Source of the DNA: DASQVO01 sp035640715
GTDB lineage: Bacteria; Actinomycetota; Actinomycetes; Streptosporangiales; Streptosporangiaceae
NCBI GenBank assembly: GCA_035640715.1
Contig: DASQVO010000301.1
Location: 1-5,564 of the forward strand
Length of the DNA stretch: 5,564 bases
Direction: 5' to 3'
Below are positions 5,305-5,564 of the stretch, one piece after another. The notes below the pieces were generated by a model. It was not told the origin of the DNA, ran no database searches, and worked only from the letters and a program-made list of their open reading frames with translations. Made by a program: the position numbers and the translations under genes. Every line of letters starts with the position of its first letter. Position 1 is the stretch's first letter.

Positions 5305-5436
5305 TCAGGATCGCTTGCGCAGCGCCAGCAGCGCGAAGATGCCGCCCTGCACCGGCCGCGCCTGGAAGGCGACCTGGTCCCCGGTGATCGTGTCATACAG
5401 GTCGCTGAACGGGACCCGGCTGGCCTGCGTTCCGCG
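5305..5436 (-). pseudogene. 3' end of a GtaA-like glutaminase family gene (truncated)
   Basis: On the minus strand, codons down to the TGA at 5307-5305 read RVPFSDLYDTITGDQ, then VAFQARPVQGGIFALLAL and RKRS. The pattern VPFSD.YDT.TG.Q..FQARPV.GG.F is what I know from the end of the glutaminase A family (DUF4965/DUF1793-type proteins, usually secreted enzymes of over 600 residues). Only about 40 residues remain: upstream of GTQASR the frame (SRAELR and beyond) no longer resembles the family, and it meets a stop at 5545-5547. The gene body is therefore missing here rather than running off the window. Its 3' tip is also present at 1324-1376. Confidence 0.65.
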
Positions 5437-5564
5437 TAATTCGGCTCGGCTAGAGCACCGAATCAGGTTCTGACCTCGGGAAACGGCAGGCTGACTAGCC
5501 GCGGGCCGTGTCTCTAGGCCGCAGCTCGTCGCGAGGGGCTTTGATCAGGTCTCGGGCGTGGTGA
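5437..5564. other. Right-edge stretch without recognisable gene
   Basis: No coding region, RNA gene or mobile-element end is supported in these 128 bases. There is only a short inverted repeat (AGGT...ACCT, 5465-5476). The sequence begins where glutaminase similarity ends, so its left side is another likely rearrangement junction. Confidence 0.4.

Noticed and set aside
5440..5480. tRNA-like look of GCTCGGCTAGAGCACCGAAT and the following AGGTTCTGACC
   Set aside because: No acceptor stem or complete D/anticodon/T-arm set can be built on either strand.

Overview
The window is GC-rich DNA with actinobacterial character: G/C-ending codons, a PaaX-type regulator, a secreted S53 (sedolisin/kumamolisin) protease and a secreted SVTEY-type NHL-like propeller protein. 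My best guess is a soil, perhaps acid-tolerant, Streptosporangiales-like actinobacterium. This rests on gene content alone and is low confidence.

Layout, left to right. (1) Positions 1-214 are the C-terminal 70 codons of cobalamin-dependent methionine synthase (metH, + strand). (2) A convergent PaaX-family regulator lies on the minus strand (1176 down to 98). It is broken by a one-base deletion in a G5 tract (691-695), and its frame runs on into antisense metH. (3) Positions 1177-1323 are a comparatively AT-rich upstream region with a possible operator. (4) Positions 1324-1887 are a graveyard of gene ends: the last residues of a GtaA-like glutaminase (- strand), fused to the tail of a propeller gene and its downstream DNA, then the frameshifted C-terminus of a transposase. 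(5) A candidate promoter overlaps the transposase remnant's stop codon and precedes an intact secreted S53 protease (2105-3904). (6) A secreted four-unit beta-propeller-like protein follows (4107-4817). (7) Positions 4818-5301 hold a decayed unknown ORF, a second copy of the metH 3' end (5174-5243) and a near-ideal 16-bp-stem terminator (5257-5301). (8) The 3' end of a glutaminase gene (- strand, 5305 to about 5436) follows, then about 130 bases with nothing recognised.

Two sets of dispersed direct repeats tie the window together: the metH 3' end (145-238 and 5174-5266), and the propeller tail plus downstream DNA (1382-1632 and 4746-4994). The glutaminase 3' tip also occurs twice (about 1346-1374 and 5325-5353). 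I read the arrangement metH - bidirectional terminator - glutaminase at the right edge as the older order, and the roughly 5 kb between the metH ends as inserted or rearranged accessory DNA. No integrase or intact transposase is present, so the mechanism is open.

Only two genes look complete and functional: the S53 protease and the propeller protein. Both have signal peptides and good ribosome binding sites, and they lie in the same direction about 200 bases apart, so an extracellular role for both is likely. I found no convincing undescribed multi-gene system. The most interesting signals are the repeat-bounded architecture, the remnant-associated promoter and the unusually short propeller.
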